A stretch of 64,000 nt of DNA from Posidonia oceanica (taxonomy: Eukaryota > Streptophyta > Magnoliopsida > Alismatales > Posidoniaceae): NCBI GenBank assembly GCA_037176725.1, contig JAZBRS010000026.1:151229501-151293500 (forward strand). Direction: 5' to 3'. The notes under the pieces were generated by a model. It searched no databases. It was not told the DNA's origin and saw nothing but the letters and a program-made list of their open reading frames with translations. Below, piece after piece: positions 1 through 12,400 of the stretch (within the stretch, counting starts at the first letter, position 1; every line of letters begins with the position of its first letter). Both the position numbers and the translations under genes were made by a program.

Positions 1-2939
1 CCCTGAAACCATCCAAGACCTCACCCTAAAACCATCCAAATGCAGGTCCAAATCCACACCTCTCCCTCTCTCTTTCCCTCCAAAACCAGCCAAAGCTTAA
101 CCTAGAATCACACCCCTTTCCCAAGCCCAAAAACTAACCAAAAACCATATGAAAACTCACCATCCCTGACTTAACAAACCCACCAAAAATCCTAGAAACT
201 TTCAAACCAAAACCACCCCCAAAAACCCTAGAAAACTTAGGCAAAACTACCCTTTTTCTACACCTCAAAACCCTTCCAAAACTTTCACAAAACCAAACCA
301 AAACCTTGGGAGCAAGACTAGAGACTCTAGACTACACACCCACCAAATTTCACTCCTTTTTGAAACCTCTAAGACCTCCATTTACCCAAATTATCCTTTT
401 CTCTCTCTTGGATTATTCTTTTCTCTCTCCTCTCTCTCTCCTGATTATCCTCCTTTTCACCCCCCTTTTCTCTCCCTTTTTTGTCTGGCTGTGGGCCCCC
501 CATGTGCTCCTATCTGTTCTCAATCTTATTCCTATTTTTATCTTATTTTTACCATTTTCTTTGATTTTCAAAAAATTACTTTCCTTCAACTCCTCTCTTT
601 CCTATTTATCCCTCCATTTATCCCTTTTCCTCTCCTTTCTAATTTCCTCTTCTCCTCTCTTACTAAACCCCTAAAAAACCTTTAAAAACATTTAAAATTC
701 TAAAACAAAAGAGAAACAAGTCAAAATCCTAAAAATAAATAATTAAAAACTTAGACAAACAATCAAAAACAAAAACCTAACTAAATCCAACTCAAACCAG
801 AAACCAAGAATGCAAGCTAAAAAATGCAAAACAAGCAAAAAGAAAATGCTATAAAATCAAAGAAAAAACCAAGATATAATCAAAACAAGCTAGAGTAAAA
901 ACCCTACTAAAAACAATCAAAAAACAAATCCTAAAAAAAAGAAAACAACTTAAAATACTAAGGCAAGTAATCAAAAAAGGGGGAAAACTTAACTTAACAA
1001 TTCTAAAAGAAACAATTTGAAAACTTAATTGAAAAGGAAAAAAAACAAACAATCAAAAATTTGAAAATGCTTAATTAAACAAGAAAAACTTAACTAAAAA
1101 TATTAAAAGAATCCAACAAACAAAATCAAATTTAAAGCAAAACTTAAACAAAACCCTAAAAAAGATTAAAATCGAAGGCTAAAACTCCCCCTAATTAACT
1201 TAAAAACGATCTTTAAAAAACCTAATCAAAAATTCCAAAGACTTAACAAGAAAAACATAACTAAAAGAAAATTTAAAAACTCAACAAACATTTAAACAAA
1301 AAATCAAAAACCACTTAAAAGAAAACTCAAAATCCTAATCAAAACTAAAATTCCTTAATCCTAAAATCGTAATTAAAAACAACCATTAAAAAACCTAATC
1401 TAAAAATCCTAACTTGGGCAATCACCTTAGAGTCTTTTTATTTTTATTCCCATTTTATTTTAATTTATTCCTTTTTATCCTTCTTCTTTCTCCTCTTTCT
1501 TTCTTTTTCTTCCTTCTTCCCTTTCTTTTTTACCTCTCCTTCTTTCGGTCCAGCCCATTTGACCCAACTCTTCCCCTCCTTCTTTCCTTATTTCTTTATT
1601 TCTTTTTTTTTTGCTTTAAGCCCACAGCCCATGCGTTTTCCCCTCCTCTTTCCCTCCTTCTATTCTTCTTCTTCTTCTTCCATTCTTCTCCCTCTCTCTC
1701 AGATGAAAACGACAGACCTCCTTCCCCTCTTTTCAAACCTTGCCTGACACCACCATGGACTTCCCTCCATCACTCCCATACCCTGTGGCCGAAGACCAAC
1801 GCCATCACCCCTTCCATGCTCTGCCATTGATGGCAGAAACCCATTCCTTTGACCACAGACCCCATCAAATTCAATGGAGAGGGAGGGGATCAAAACCAGA
1901 TTTTCCTCTTCACAACCCATCTTTTTTGGATACACTCTGAAACCCAAGCAACCACCTTCCTTTCCCCACTTCCAGAAGCCAAAAACCACTACGAACCACC
2001 TCTGAATCGGCCTCTGAAAAGCCTCAGCACCCAACTCCATCAGACCGACCTTCTCCATTGCAAATCCACCACCACAAGCCTCCTAAAATCCCAGAACTTG
2101 GCACTTAGACTCACCAAGTAACCACCTTCCCGAGCCACCCAAAATCGCATCCAGAAACCTCCCACACTCCCCACATTCCACTACAAACACTTGGGTTCCA
2201 TTTTTGCCCGAAAACTTCAAACCTCCATAACTCCCTCCACGCTCAGTGGAATTCACTTCCGTTTCCTCCCACGCACTCCCCAGACAACCACCTAGCCGCC
2301 CGTACCCTTGGCTCGACCTGGAATGCCGCACATCGCCGTACCCACCTCAGCCTTCACAACAAGAGGTCGACTGGACCAGATCTTGCTCCAGGCTGTGGAG
2401 CTTGCTTCTGGAAGCTCCGTCACCCTCCTTGGACCTCCGGCGACGTCCCCGAGCCTCCCCAGCAGCAGCAGCCGCCGCTCCACGTCATCTCCACTCTCCT
2501 CTGGCCGGCCGAAAGCCACCTAGGTGGGTGGCCCTCTCCAGCGCGCGTGAGGGGTGAAAGAACCCTCCTCCGGATTCTCCTCTTCCCCCTCTTGCTCCTC
2601 GGCTTTTCCCCGAGGCTTTTCGTCGCCTGTGCCGCCCGCACGACCTCGCCGAAGTCCTCTTCTTCTCCGGCGCTGGTCACCGGTGCTCCAATAGCAGCTA
2701 CACTCCCACGCGTCTCCGTCGCCGCCGACGCCTCGCCGGACCTCCTCCACCTCCACCACACCACGCCGCACACCCCCGCACCATTCCCGCGCCGCGCCGA
2801 AGCCTCCTCTGCCGGTCCAGAGACGTCGCCGGCGAAGCTCCGGCCTCCCCTGTGAGCACACCTCTGTTGCGTTTTTTTTTATTTTTTATTTTTCATTAAC
2901 TTAGTTAGTTTTACTTACATTGCATTATCATCATTATAA

Positions 2940-3830
2940 CTTTCTAATATTGCATCTAAGTCCTGCTCAGTTTATGATCTGTTTATATATTGAATTGAAA
3001 TCATATTGAATTGCAATTAAAGTCTACATTCTTGCCTATTTGCACTGTCATCCACATGCTGTTTATTTTCTTATGTTGTCTTTTAAATTGAGCCCTGCAT
3101 GTTTCTGTTATTACATATTGGTCCTTTGTTGTTGTGGTTTAATTGTATTTCTTTAGATCTAGTCCAGTAAGTTGTTATATTTGCATATCAGTCCGTTCTT
3201 GGTTCAACATAACTTGCTATGCTTTACTGTTTGCCCCAGCATGTTTTTATTTTTGCACTTAGGTCCTTGAGTTGTTAAATGCTACTTAAATGCTTGCTGT
3301 TACCTTATTAAATTGCTGTTAAGTCCTGATCTTTGCATTATTTGCATCATGGTCCTCTGATCTGTTATCAAGTATTCTGTTTGCATCCTTCATTTACTGC
3401 ATTGCATGCTTAGCTCTTGCTTCCTAATTTTGCACATAGGTCCTCTGCATCATGCATAGCATGCATTTAGCTTGCATTTTTCTTACAAAATTGCATTTCA
3501 ACCCCTGCATGTTTTAAAATTGCATATAGATCCTCCATATGATTGCAAAGCTTATTCCAATGCATGTTTACCTTATTAGGTTGCATTTTGAACCTTGCAT
3601 CTTGCAAAATTACACTTAGACCCCTCAATTCCCAAAAGTCTTGCATAACAAGCCTCAAACTTTTCAAAATCTTTGCATTTAGACCCCCATTCTTTCAAAA
3701 ATTGCATTTAAGTCCCCAATTTTCTGAAAAATCATCCTTAGGTCTTTTCTTGCATTTTGCATGCATCGCACTCATGCATTCTTGCATTTTTGCATTCCTT
3801 GCACACACTTAAACACCCTTAGCTCCCATT
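2940..3830 (+). repeat. Degenerate motif array, GCATTTAGGTCC type
   Basis: Within LTR A1, variants of TTGCATTTAGGTCC recur every 30-60 bp with poor spacing. The same kind of array occurs inverted in the element 2 LTRs at about 11180-12070 and 33030-33930, as GGGGCTAAAATGCAATTT variants. It is a property of this LTR family. Short ORFs across it are accidental. Confidence 0.6.
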
Positions 3831-4497
3831 CACAGGGGAGGACCTGTTTTGCACACCCCTAGGACCTCCTTTACACTTAGATCCATTCTTCTCCCCTGTT
3901 CTGGCCCCTCTGCCTTGAAGCTGGGATATCTTCCGATCCGACCGTTGGATCTTCTCAACCAAGCTACCTGGACGACCCCGGCGAAGCGCTCTTCAGCATG
4001 GACCAAGCAGATCTCAGATCAGGCTTCAGATTTCCTAGGTAAGTCCTCCTGAACCCCTGCACAGCATTCATTTGCACACCATTTGCATTGCATGATCGTT
4101 TTCGCTTTCTGTTTCCTCGAACATGTAGAACAGGACTTCCTCCTCTTATCTATCAGCTCTGCTCCCCTTTTTTCGTGTATTCCCAAGTGCTTTGTGTTGT
4201 GTTTCCCCTGGATTCACCACTAATCACGACTTTCTTCCCCCTTTTTCACGATCTGATCGCACTGCAAGCTTTGGACAGCGTGCGAGAAATATCATGGGAC
4301 GGTTTAGTGGGAAACAGTTGCAAAATGGAGGTGATCCTTCCACTTGCTTATTCTTCCCATTGTAGGTCTTCACACCTACTCTGCGTGACCCTTAAACAGT
4401 GTCTGTTCTCATACACGCACTGTTTGCTTCTCCTTTCGCTTCTCTTGTCCCCTCTCTTTGCATTTGCATCTGCATGGCTTTGTCGATTTTTTATTCC

Positions 4498-4935
4498 GCT
4501 TTGCTTTTGGCACCGTTTCGCGTGCCAGCTTTGTTTTTGGCACCGTTTTGCGTGCCCGCTCTGCTTTTGGCACCGTTTCGCATGCCCGCTTTGCTCTTGG
4601 CACCGTTTTGCGTGCCCGCTTCGTTTTCTGGCACCGCTTTGCGTGCCCGCTTCGTTTTTTGGCACCGTTTTGCATGCCCGCTCTACTTTTGGCACCGTTT
4701 CGCGTGCCCGCTTTGCTTTTGGCACCGTTTTGTGTGCCCACTTTGCTTTTGGCACCGTTTCACGTGCCCGCTCTGTCTCTTGCGCCGTTTTGCGCACTGT
4801 TTTGTTTTTGGCACCGTTTTACGTGCCCGCTTTGCTTTTCGCACCGTTTTGCGTGCCGATCTTGTTTTCTTGCACCGTTTTGCATGCCGCTTCCGCTTCT
4901 CGCATTGTTTTGCGTGTCTTATGCCGTTTTCCTTT
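4498..4935 (+). repeat. 30-bp minisatellite in LTR A1 (GGCACCGTTTTGCGTGCCC)
   Basis: About 14 head-to-tail copies of a 29-31 bp unit contain GGCACCGTTTyGCGTGCC, in which GGCAC and GTGCC can pair around an 8-nt loop. A more degenerate array is present in the element 2 LTRs (about 10080-10380 and 31930-32230, minus orientation). A related shorter one is in LTR B1 near 43805-43970. The periodic Cys/Phe-rich or Arg/Lys-rich ORFs over this stretch are products of the repeat period and are not annotated as genes. Confidence 0.8.
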
Positions 4936-5580
4936 GCATGTCGCCTGCATTGCTTGGTTTTACCGTCGTTTTGCTTTTTCGCTTGCATTTGCATATAGGG
5001 CAGTGATGCTTACTGCCTGGAGTTCTCACGAGCCAGGTTTCGCCCGGTTCGGAACACAGACAGCGCTGCTGAGCACTTAGACTGCACGTTTACTTTCCTG
5101 CATTGCATCCCACCACTTAGAGCACACCTTTAAGCATTCATTCAGGCATTCATTGGCATTTAGGCATTCAAACCTGCATTTCCCTGCGTATGCGAGCGTA
5201 AGCCTAGAAAGACCGATTCTCGGGCGTGTCGAGGGTGCCTAACACCTTCCCCGCACGTAACAGGAGTCCTTGCCCAGTCTTTTGGCCCGTAATGACCATA
5301 TTGCCCTTATCCTAGGCATGAGTCATCTCATTTGCATCCATTTGCATCTGTTTTCCTTCGCATTGCTTTGCTTTGCATTTCTTGCTTGGTTTGGCGTGTT
5401 AACTCACGCATTTCCCCCGGTTTTCCTTGTCTCCCGATAATAGACACGGTGGCGACTCTGAATTGTCTTATCTTCTTCTTTTCTTATCTTTTCTCCTCTG
5501 TTTTAAGTATTTTCGAGTTGAGCCCTCCTCCTCGGACTTAGCCGCTAATAGTAAGCCTGATTCTGATTGGGATTACTACA

Positions 5581-8332
5581 AGGACATGGAGAAAACATCC
5601 TTCATCACCCCTTGGGGTGTCTTCTGCTACCAGGTTATGCCATTTGGGCTGAAAAATGCTGGCGCAACCTATCAAAGGGCCATGACTACACTTTTCCACG
5701 ACCTCATGCACCAAGAAGTTGAGGTCTACGTGGATGATATGATTGCCCAGACCAAAGAGCTTGAGGATCACCTTGCCTGTTTAAGGAAACTCTTTGACTG
5801 CTTAAGGAAGTACAAGCTGCGCCTTAACCCCAGCAAATGCGTATTCGGGGTATCTTCTGGCAAGCTTCTGGGCTACATTGTTAGCCAGAGGGGGATTGAG
5901 GTGGACCTGATGAAGGCAAAGGCCATCGTGGACATGCCACCCCCCAGGACAGAGAAAGAAGTCCGAGGCCTGCTTGGACGTCTGCAGTATATCAATCAGT
6001 TCATTGCACAGCTCACGCCTATATGCGAACCAATCTTCAAGCTCCTAAAGAAGAATGAACAGATTAATTGGAGCAAGGAGTGCCAAGCTGCCTTTGACAA
6101 GATCGAACAGCTTCTGACCACGCCTCCTATTTTGGTCCCTCCCGCGCCAGGGAGACCTCTGCTTCTCTACCTCTCTACCACGCAGCATTCCATGGGCGCC
6201 GTCTTGGGCCAGCATGATGAATCTGGTGGAAAGGAGCATGCAATTTATTACTTGAGTAAGAAATTCAATGATTGCGAAGCCAGGTATAGCACAATGGAGA
6301 AGACCTGCTTATCCCTTTTCTGGGCTGCACAGAAGCTAAGGCACTACATGATGGCATACCCAGTCTGGCTTCTATGCCGACACGACCCCATCAAGTTCCT
6401 CTTCCAGAAGCCAGCAATGGTAGGCAGATGCGTCAAGTGGCAGGTATTGTTGTCTCAGTACGACATCACCTTTGTCACGCAGCGAGCCATGAAGGGCTAA
6501 GCCATGGTAGATCACCTTGCAGACTTTCCTTTGCCTGAATACTAGCCTCTCCAGACACAGTTCCCGGATGAGGACATCCTCTTTGCAATGGAAGACCTTG
6601 GCGAGGAGGACCCTGAAGACTTAGAGCATTGGCAGTTGTACTTTGATGGTGCTGTCAACAAGAAGGGTTGAGGCATAGGCACAGTGCTGACCACGCCATA
6701 GGGGCAGATGATCCCCTTTGCAAGGAAGCTGACCTTCACATGCACTAATAATGAAGCAGAGTATGAAGCATGCATTTTGGGATTGAAGGTCGCGCTTGAG
6801 CATGAGGCGCAGAAGCTGCATGTGCACGGCGATGCCATGCTGGTAATTTCCCAAGTGAATGGCGACTGGAGAACAAAGGATCCAAAGCTTGTGCCATATC
6901 ACGAACACCTGCTGAAGCTGATAGAAGAATTTGCAAGCATCCGCTTCTCGTACATGAACAGGGCAAGGAATGCGTACGCAGATGCGCTAGCAACCTTGGC
7001 ATCCTGGCTCAGTATACCTGAAGACCGAGTAGTGGATGTATCAGTTACATGCATGGAGCAGCCTGCGCACTGCATGAGCATAGAGGAGGCGGATCCGGTG
7101 GAAGAGCAGCCTTGGTATTGCGACATCGAAGCCTTCCTGGAGTCTGGCAGCCACCCACCTGGCACCTCAGCAGTAGATAGAAAGACATTGGCGCATCTGG
7201 CATCGAAGTATGTGTTAGGGGCCGGACAGTTATATAGAAGGTCATACAGTCAGATGCTCCTGCGTTGCTTGAGCAAGCAAGAGGCCGACACGCTTATGCT
7301 CCAAGTTCATGCAGGGACTTGTGGTCCGCATATGAATGGTGTGCTGCTGGCCAAGAAGATCATATTGCAAGGCTATTTCTGGTCAACCATGGAGGCAGAC
7401 TGCTACCAATTTGTGCGTAGATGCCACAACTGCCAGATCCATGGTAACCTTATGCACGCCCCCCCGCAGGAATTGCATAGCATGTCCTCGCCATGGCCCT
7501 TCTCCACCTAGGGGATTGACGTCATCGGTGCTATACACCCTGCTGCATCGAATGGTCATCGCTTCATTCTAGTAGCGATAAACTATTTTACTAAGTGGGT
7601 GGAAGCAGCCTCCTACAAGGCGGTCACAGCCGCGATGACAGAGAGGTTTATCAGAAATAACATTGTCACCCAATATGGGGTCCCGCACACAATCATCTCT
7701 GACAACGGCTTGAACTTTATTAGAAAGAGGATCGAGGAATACCTGCAGAAGTATCAGATCAAGCATCACAGATCCTCACCATATCGGCCGCAGATGAATG
7801 GAGCAGTCCAACAAAAACATTGTGAAAATAATGAAGAAGATGGCAGAAACCCACAAAGACTGGTATGACAAGCTCCCGTATGCACTTTGGGTGTACAGGA
7901 CATCAGTGCGGACCTCGGCAGGAGCCACCCCGTACTCGCTGGTGTACGGCATGTAGGCAATGCTGCCTGTCGAAGTGGAGATCCCTTTGCTGCGAATCCT
8001 GCGAGAAGTAGAGCTGGAAGAAGCAAAATGGGTCGAGGACCGCTGCGCCCAGCTCAACCTGATTGATGAGCACAGATTGCAAGCAATGCACAACGCTCGC
8101 TGCTACCAGAAGCGGATGGCAAGAGCATACCTGAAGAAGGTGCGGCCTAGGAGCTCTCGTCTTGCGAGCCATCCACTTGCCAGACGGTCGAGGCAAATTC
8201 CGACCCAACTGGCATGGCCCTTTTGTGGTCAAGCAGGCATTCTCAGGCGGCACAACAATTCTTGAGGACATGGACCAGACTGGGCAGTCAGAGCCGGTCA
8301 ATGCATGCTACCTCAAGAAGTACTATCAGTAG
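5581..8332 (+). pseudogene. Element 1 pol remnant: RT (C-terminal half), RNase H, archaeal-type RNase H, integrase
   Basis: Pol makes the cDNA and integrates it. The reading starts inside RT and includes YVDDMIAQTK and the LNPSKCVFGV thumb region. A gypsy-type RNase H follows without the usual first Asp (LYLSTTQHSMGAVL). Next come a second RNase H (LYFDGAV, NNEAEYEA, HGDAMLVISQ, AYADALA) and an integrase with H2C2 finger (HAGTCGPH ... CHNC) and the first two catalytic Asp (GIDVIG, SDNGLNF). The frame is constant to about 7806 apart from stops near 6498, 6543, 6669, 6702 and 7509. An 8-nt deletion at about 7807 removes the catalytic Glu codon and shifts the frame. A stop follows at about 7953, and there are more indels near 8150. 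The end, CYLKKYYQ then TAG, matches element 2. Confidence 0.9.
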
Positions 8333-9428
8333 ACCTGCCCTTGCCTTGCAAAACGTTCTTTCCCGTCCTATCCTTTGCATCCTCTTTTCCCTTGTACATC
8401 CTTCTGCATTCCAATCCTGTCCCTCTGCATTCCTGCACTCTTTGCACATATTCCTGCATTTCCACCTTTTTCAGCATATCTCAAGCAAAAACCTACAAAT
8501 TCTCAGCAAAAATCATGCATTGCATCTGGCCCGATGATGAAATCGGATGTGCTTGCCTGCTCTGGAAGGAGTCTACCCTGCCTCACCTGACACTACTTAG
8601 GCATCTTAGCTAGTGAGGGAGCCACCTTTCAAATGAGAACAAGCGAAATAACCAAATCCCTTAGGACTTGCACCTCCCGAGGGAGATAAAATGCTAGGGT
8701 GTGAGCAAGAGTATGAGCCATAAAAGAATATGTCTGAGCATGGGTATAAAAGAAAAGGGCAAATAGAAGGCGAAGGCAGAAGCAGGCCCTAGAGATAGAG
8801 GCGTGTAGCATAACCCTGTCCCTCCGAATTGCTTCGGAGATGGCCCACCATTTCGCACCTGGGAGCCTACAAACCCACCTCAAACCCCAGCGCCCAATAC
8901 CTCTAAGCCAGGGATAGCAGAAGCCTGCAAAAAAAAAGAAGAGAAGAAAACGAAAAGAACAAAAAAAAAAAGAAAGTAGCAAGGAAAAAAGGAGGAAAGA
9001 CAAAAGTCGACTCCAGAAAGAAAAAAGCAAGCAGCGCAATCCCGCCCCTTTACCTATCTTAGAGAGGAGCTAAAGTTCGCGCTTGGGGAATACACAAACC
9101 CCGCAGAGCCTATAAACCTAACAAGGCCTAGCAAGCAGCTCCCCAGCTTCAACCAGTTGCCCATTACCTCCAAGTTAGGGATAGGGGAAACCTACATGCT
9201 TATGAGGGAGCAAAAAGATGCAAAAGGAGTAGGTGTAGGTCCTTGAGAGTTTGGCCTGGAGCCTGTCCTCACTGCCCACCACCCACGCACTGCAAATATC
9301 CCTCTCCTAAGCGCCACCAGCAAGTTAAGAGTTTGAGTAGAGTCCAGTGAGTCAAGGACCCCTCTTTCCCTCTGCAGTAGGCACTAAGTACTCCATATGC
9401 TGAGGGCCACAGCATATAAGCAAAAATC
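8333..9428 (+). other. Element 1 post-integrase spacer
   Basis: No gene is seen. The stretch aligns in order with the reverse complement of element 2 from about 21190 to 20110, for example GGAAGGAGTCTACCCTGCCTC here against GACTCCTTCCAGAGCAGG at 20940. It holds A-rich tracts at 8930-9010. The last five bases, AAATC, are the left copy of element 2's target duplication. Confidence 0.7.
9424..9428. repeat. Target site duplication of element 2, left copy (AAATC)
   Basis: AAATC directly precedes the TGTAGCG terminus and recurs at 37122-37126 after the other LTR. A 5-bp duplication is usual for Ty3/gypsy integrases. Confidence 0.95.
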
Positions 9429-12400
9429 TGTAGCGATCCCGATCGGAACCAGGCTCGCTATTTAGCGGCGATTGAGATCCGAGGAAGAGGCTCAACTCGA
9501 AAAACACTTAAAATCGAGGAGAAAAAGGAAAGATAAGACAAATCAGAGTCGCCACCACGTCTATTAACGGAAGACGAGGAAAACCGGGGTAATGCGTGAA
9601 TTAACGCGCAAAACCGAGCAATAAATGCAAAGCAAAGCAATGCAAAGGAAACAAATGCAAACAAATGCAAATGAGATGACTCTAGCCTAGGATAAGGGCG
9701 GTACGGTCATTGCGGGCCAAAAGACAGGGTAAGGACTCCTGTTACGTGCGGGGAAGGTATTAGGCACCCCCGACACGCCCGAAAATCGGTCTTTCTAGGC
9801 TTACGCTCGCATACGCAGAAAGATGCAGGATTGAATGCCTATGTGCCTATGAATGCCTAAATGAATGCTTAAGGAGTGCTCTAAGTGGGAAGAAACGATG
9901 CAAGGAAGTAAACGTGCTCTCTAAGTGCTCAGCTGCGCTGTCTGCGTTCCGAACCAGGCGTAACCTAGCTCGTGAGAACTCCAGGCAGTAAGCATCACAG
10001 CCCTACATGCAAATGCAAGCGAGAAAACAAAACAGCGCGAAAACCATGCAATGGGATCGACATGCAAGAGAAAACGGCGCGAAACACGCAAAACGAGGCG
10101 GGAAGCGAACAACGCACGCAAAACGATGCAAAAGAGCGAAATCGCCACACGAAACGAGCGGAAAACAAAGCAGCGTGCAAAACAAGATAAGAGAGCAAGA
10201 AGGTACGCAAAACAGGACGAGAAAAGAGAATGGTACGCAAAACGGGCGAAAGAATAAAACCGGCACGCAAAACGAACGAGAAGGCAAGACAGTGCGCAAA
10301 ACGAGACAAGAAAACAGATGGGCACGCAAAACGGAGCGAAAACGAGGGCGGGCACGCGAAACGGTGCCAAAACAGCGAAGCAAAAACCTCGAAAAAGCCA
10401 TGCAAATGCGAGGATGCAGAAAGAGATTAAAAGGGGTCGAAGGGGAGGCAAGACAACGCGTGTATAAGAACAAACGCTGTTAAGGACCACTCAGAGTAGG
10501 TGTGAAGACCTACTGAGGGGAGAAGGGGCAAATGGAGGGATTACCACCTCTTTGCGACTGTTTCCCACTAAACCGTTCCACGGTGTGTCTCGCATGCTGC
10601 CCAAAGCTCGCGATGCGATCGGATCGTGGAAAAAGGGGAAGAAAGTCACATAAAGTGGCAAATCCAAGGAGAACGCAACACGAAGCACACAGAGAAACGC
10701 GAAACGAGGATTTGAATAGACAAGCAGAAAGGGGAAGTCCTATTTTACATGCTCAAAGAGACAGAAAGCGAAAACAGGGAAAACTGTGCAAATGCCATGC
10801 AAATGAATGCAATGCAGGGGTTCAGGAGGACATACCAGGAAATCCGGGAACCTGATCTGAAATCTGTCTAGTCTATGCTGAAGAGCGCTTCGCTGCGGTC
10901 GCTTGGGCAGCTCACTTGAGAAGATCCAACGGCCGGATTGGAAGATATCGCAGCTCCAAGGCAGAAGGGCCAGAACAGGGGAGAAGAACAGATCTAAGTG
11001 TTCAGGAGGTCCTAGGGATGTGCAAAAGGGGCCTCCCAAGTGAAAGGGAGCTAGAAGTGCTTAGTGTGTGCAAGAAGATGCTAAAATGCAAGACTAAATG
11101 AGTGCAGGATGCATGCAAAAGCAAGAAAAGCAAAGAGAAGTAATTTGAGAAAAACCAGGAGTTCAGAAAGCATTTTGAAAAAGAAGAGGGGCTAAAAGTG
11201 CAAATTTCCCAGAGAACAGGGTCCCAGGGAGGATTTTGAAAACAGGGGAAGGCAAGGGTCTATTTGGCAAAAAACTGGGCTCAGAAAGGTGTTTTGAAAA
11301 GAAGGTATGCTTTGAAAGAGATTTTGAAACCAAAAGGGGTCAGAGTGCAATTTTGAAAAAATCTAGGGTCTAAGATGCAAATTTTCCAGAAAACAAGGTC
11401 CTGGGGAGTCTAGGGGTACTAATGGAAGGTCTGTATGAAATTTGGTAGGCATAGGGGCTAAAATGCAACCTAGGGGCAAAATGGTCTTTTCACATGATTT
11501 TTAAAGCATGCAGGGACCTAAGTGTGGTTTTGCAATCATGCAGGGGTTGAAAATGCAATTTAGTATGGAAAGCATGCTCTGAAAATTAAATGACAGGACC
11601 ACAGTGCAATTTCTGGAAAATATGGGGTTAAAAATGCAATGCAGTAAGTTAAAATGCATGCAGCACAGTTACTGTCCATTTAAAATGGACCTAACTGCAA
11701 ATATGATAAAGTAGAGGGGCAAATATGCAATGCAGTATGCAAAATAAGGAAATAAACCCTAAGTTACTATAATGCATGGACTAAGATGCAAAAACAGTAA
11801 AATATAGGGGTCCAGAATGCAATACTACATGGTAAAATAAATGCATTTAAGTTAAATGGTCTACTGCAGGACCAGAATGCAATAATGGAAAATACAGGGG
11901 CTAAAACACAAATATTTATAACTGAACAGCACAGTAAACGGACTGGATTGCAAATACAGAAAAGCAGAAACATTTAGAGCAATTTAGCATGATTTTAAAT
12001 CAAAAACATAGCAGATTAAATGAAATAAGGATTGAAACGCAAAAATAAGGAAACTTAGGACAGACATGCAATATTTACCCTAAAACTATATAAACTGAAA
12101 AATAAGTAAACAGTGTTGATCGTCGACGGCGACGAACACTGTAGCACGAAGCTTCCAGAGTTCGTGCCGTCGACAGGGGAGGCTGAGGATGCGCGGGAAG
12201 GCGGAGAGCAACGTCGGCGGTTGTCCGGAGCTCCGGGGGTCGACTGGAACTCGCTCTGCTGGTCGGAATGTCCGGAGGAAAAGCAGCCGGCACCGGAGAA
12301 GGAGGACTGTCCGGCGAGCTGAAGACGGAGCAGGAGGTCCGGAAAGCCTATTCTAAAGGCTGGGGAAGCAAGAGAAGAAGGAGAGGAAGCTAGGGGAAGC

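Larger units (their letters stand above)
1..5580 (+). mobile_element. Type A LTR (A1), 5' end cut by window edge; solo LTR or 3' LTR inserted in element 1
   Basis: This is the plus-strand counterpart of the element 2 LTRs. The first kilobase matches their U3 start in order, with CCTAGAAA-type and ACCCTTTTTCTACACC-type stretches. The last 400 bp carry the shared U5 block (5205-5276), the motif GGTGGCGACTCTG (about 5450-5462), and an end reading GGGATTACTACA. A few tens of bases are missing at the left edge. The LTR ends exactly at CA, and the next base is already inside RT coding sequence of element 1, with no PBS or leader. This looks like integration into the RT gene rather than the 5' LTR of element 1, whose 3' LTR is of type B. 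The GC-rich stretch 2290-2860 is LTR sequence; its ORFs look accidental. No protein is encoded. Confidence 0.8.

Noticed and set aside
2246..2861. GC-rich ORFs on both strands as possible host gene exons
   Set aside because: They overlap each other in several frames, lack domains, and lie inside an LTR that aligns with the element 2 LTRs.
4088..5080. 330-residue ORF and its overlapping Cys/Phe-rich or Lys/Arg-rich partners
   Set aside because: All frames stay open because the 30-bp minisatellite has a period divisible by 3. No domain, and it lies in LTR A1. The same applies to ORFs at 9921-10490, 31775-32344 and 39939-40928.
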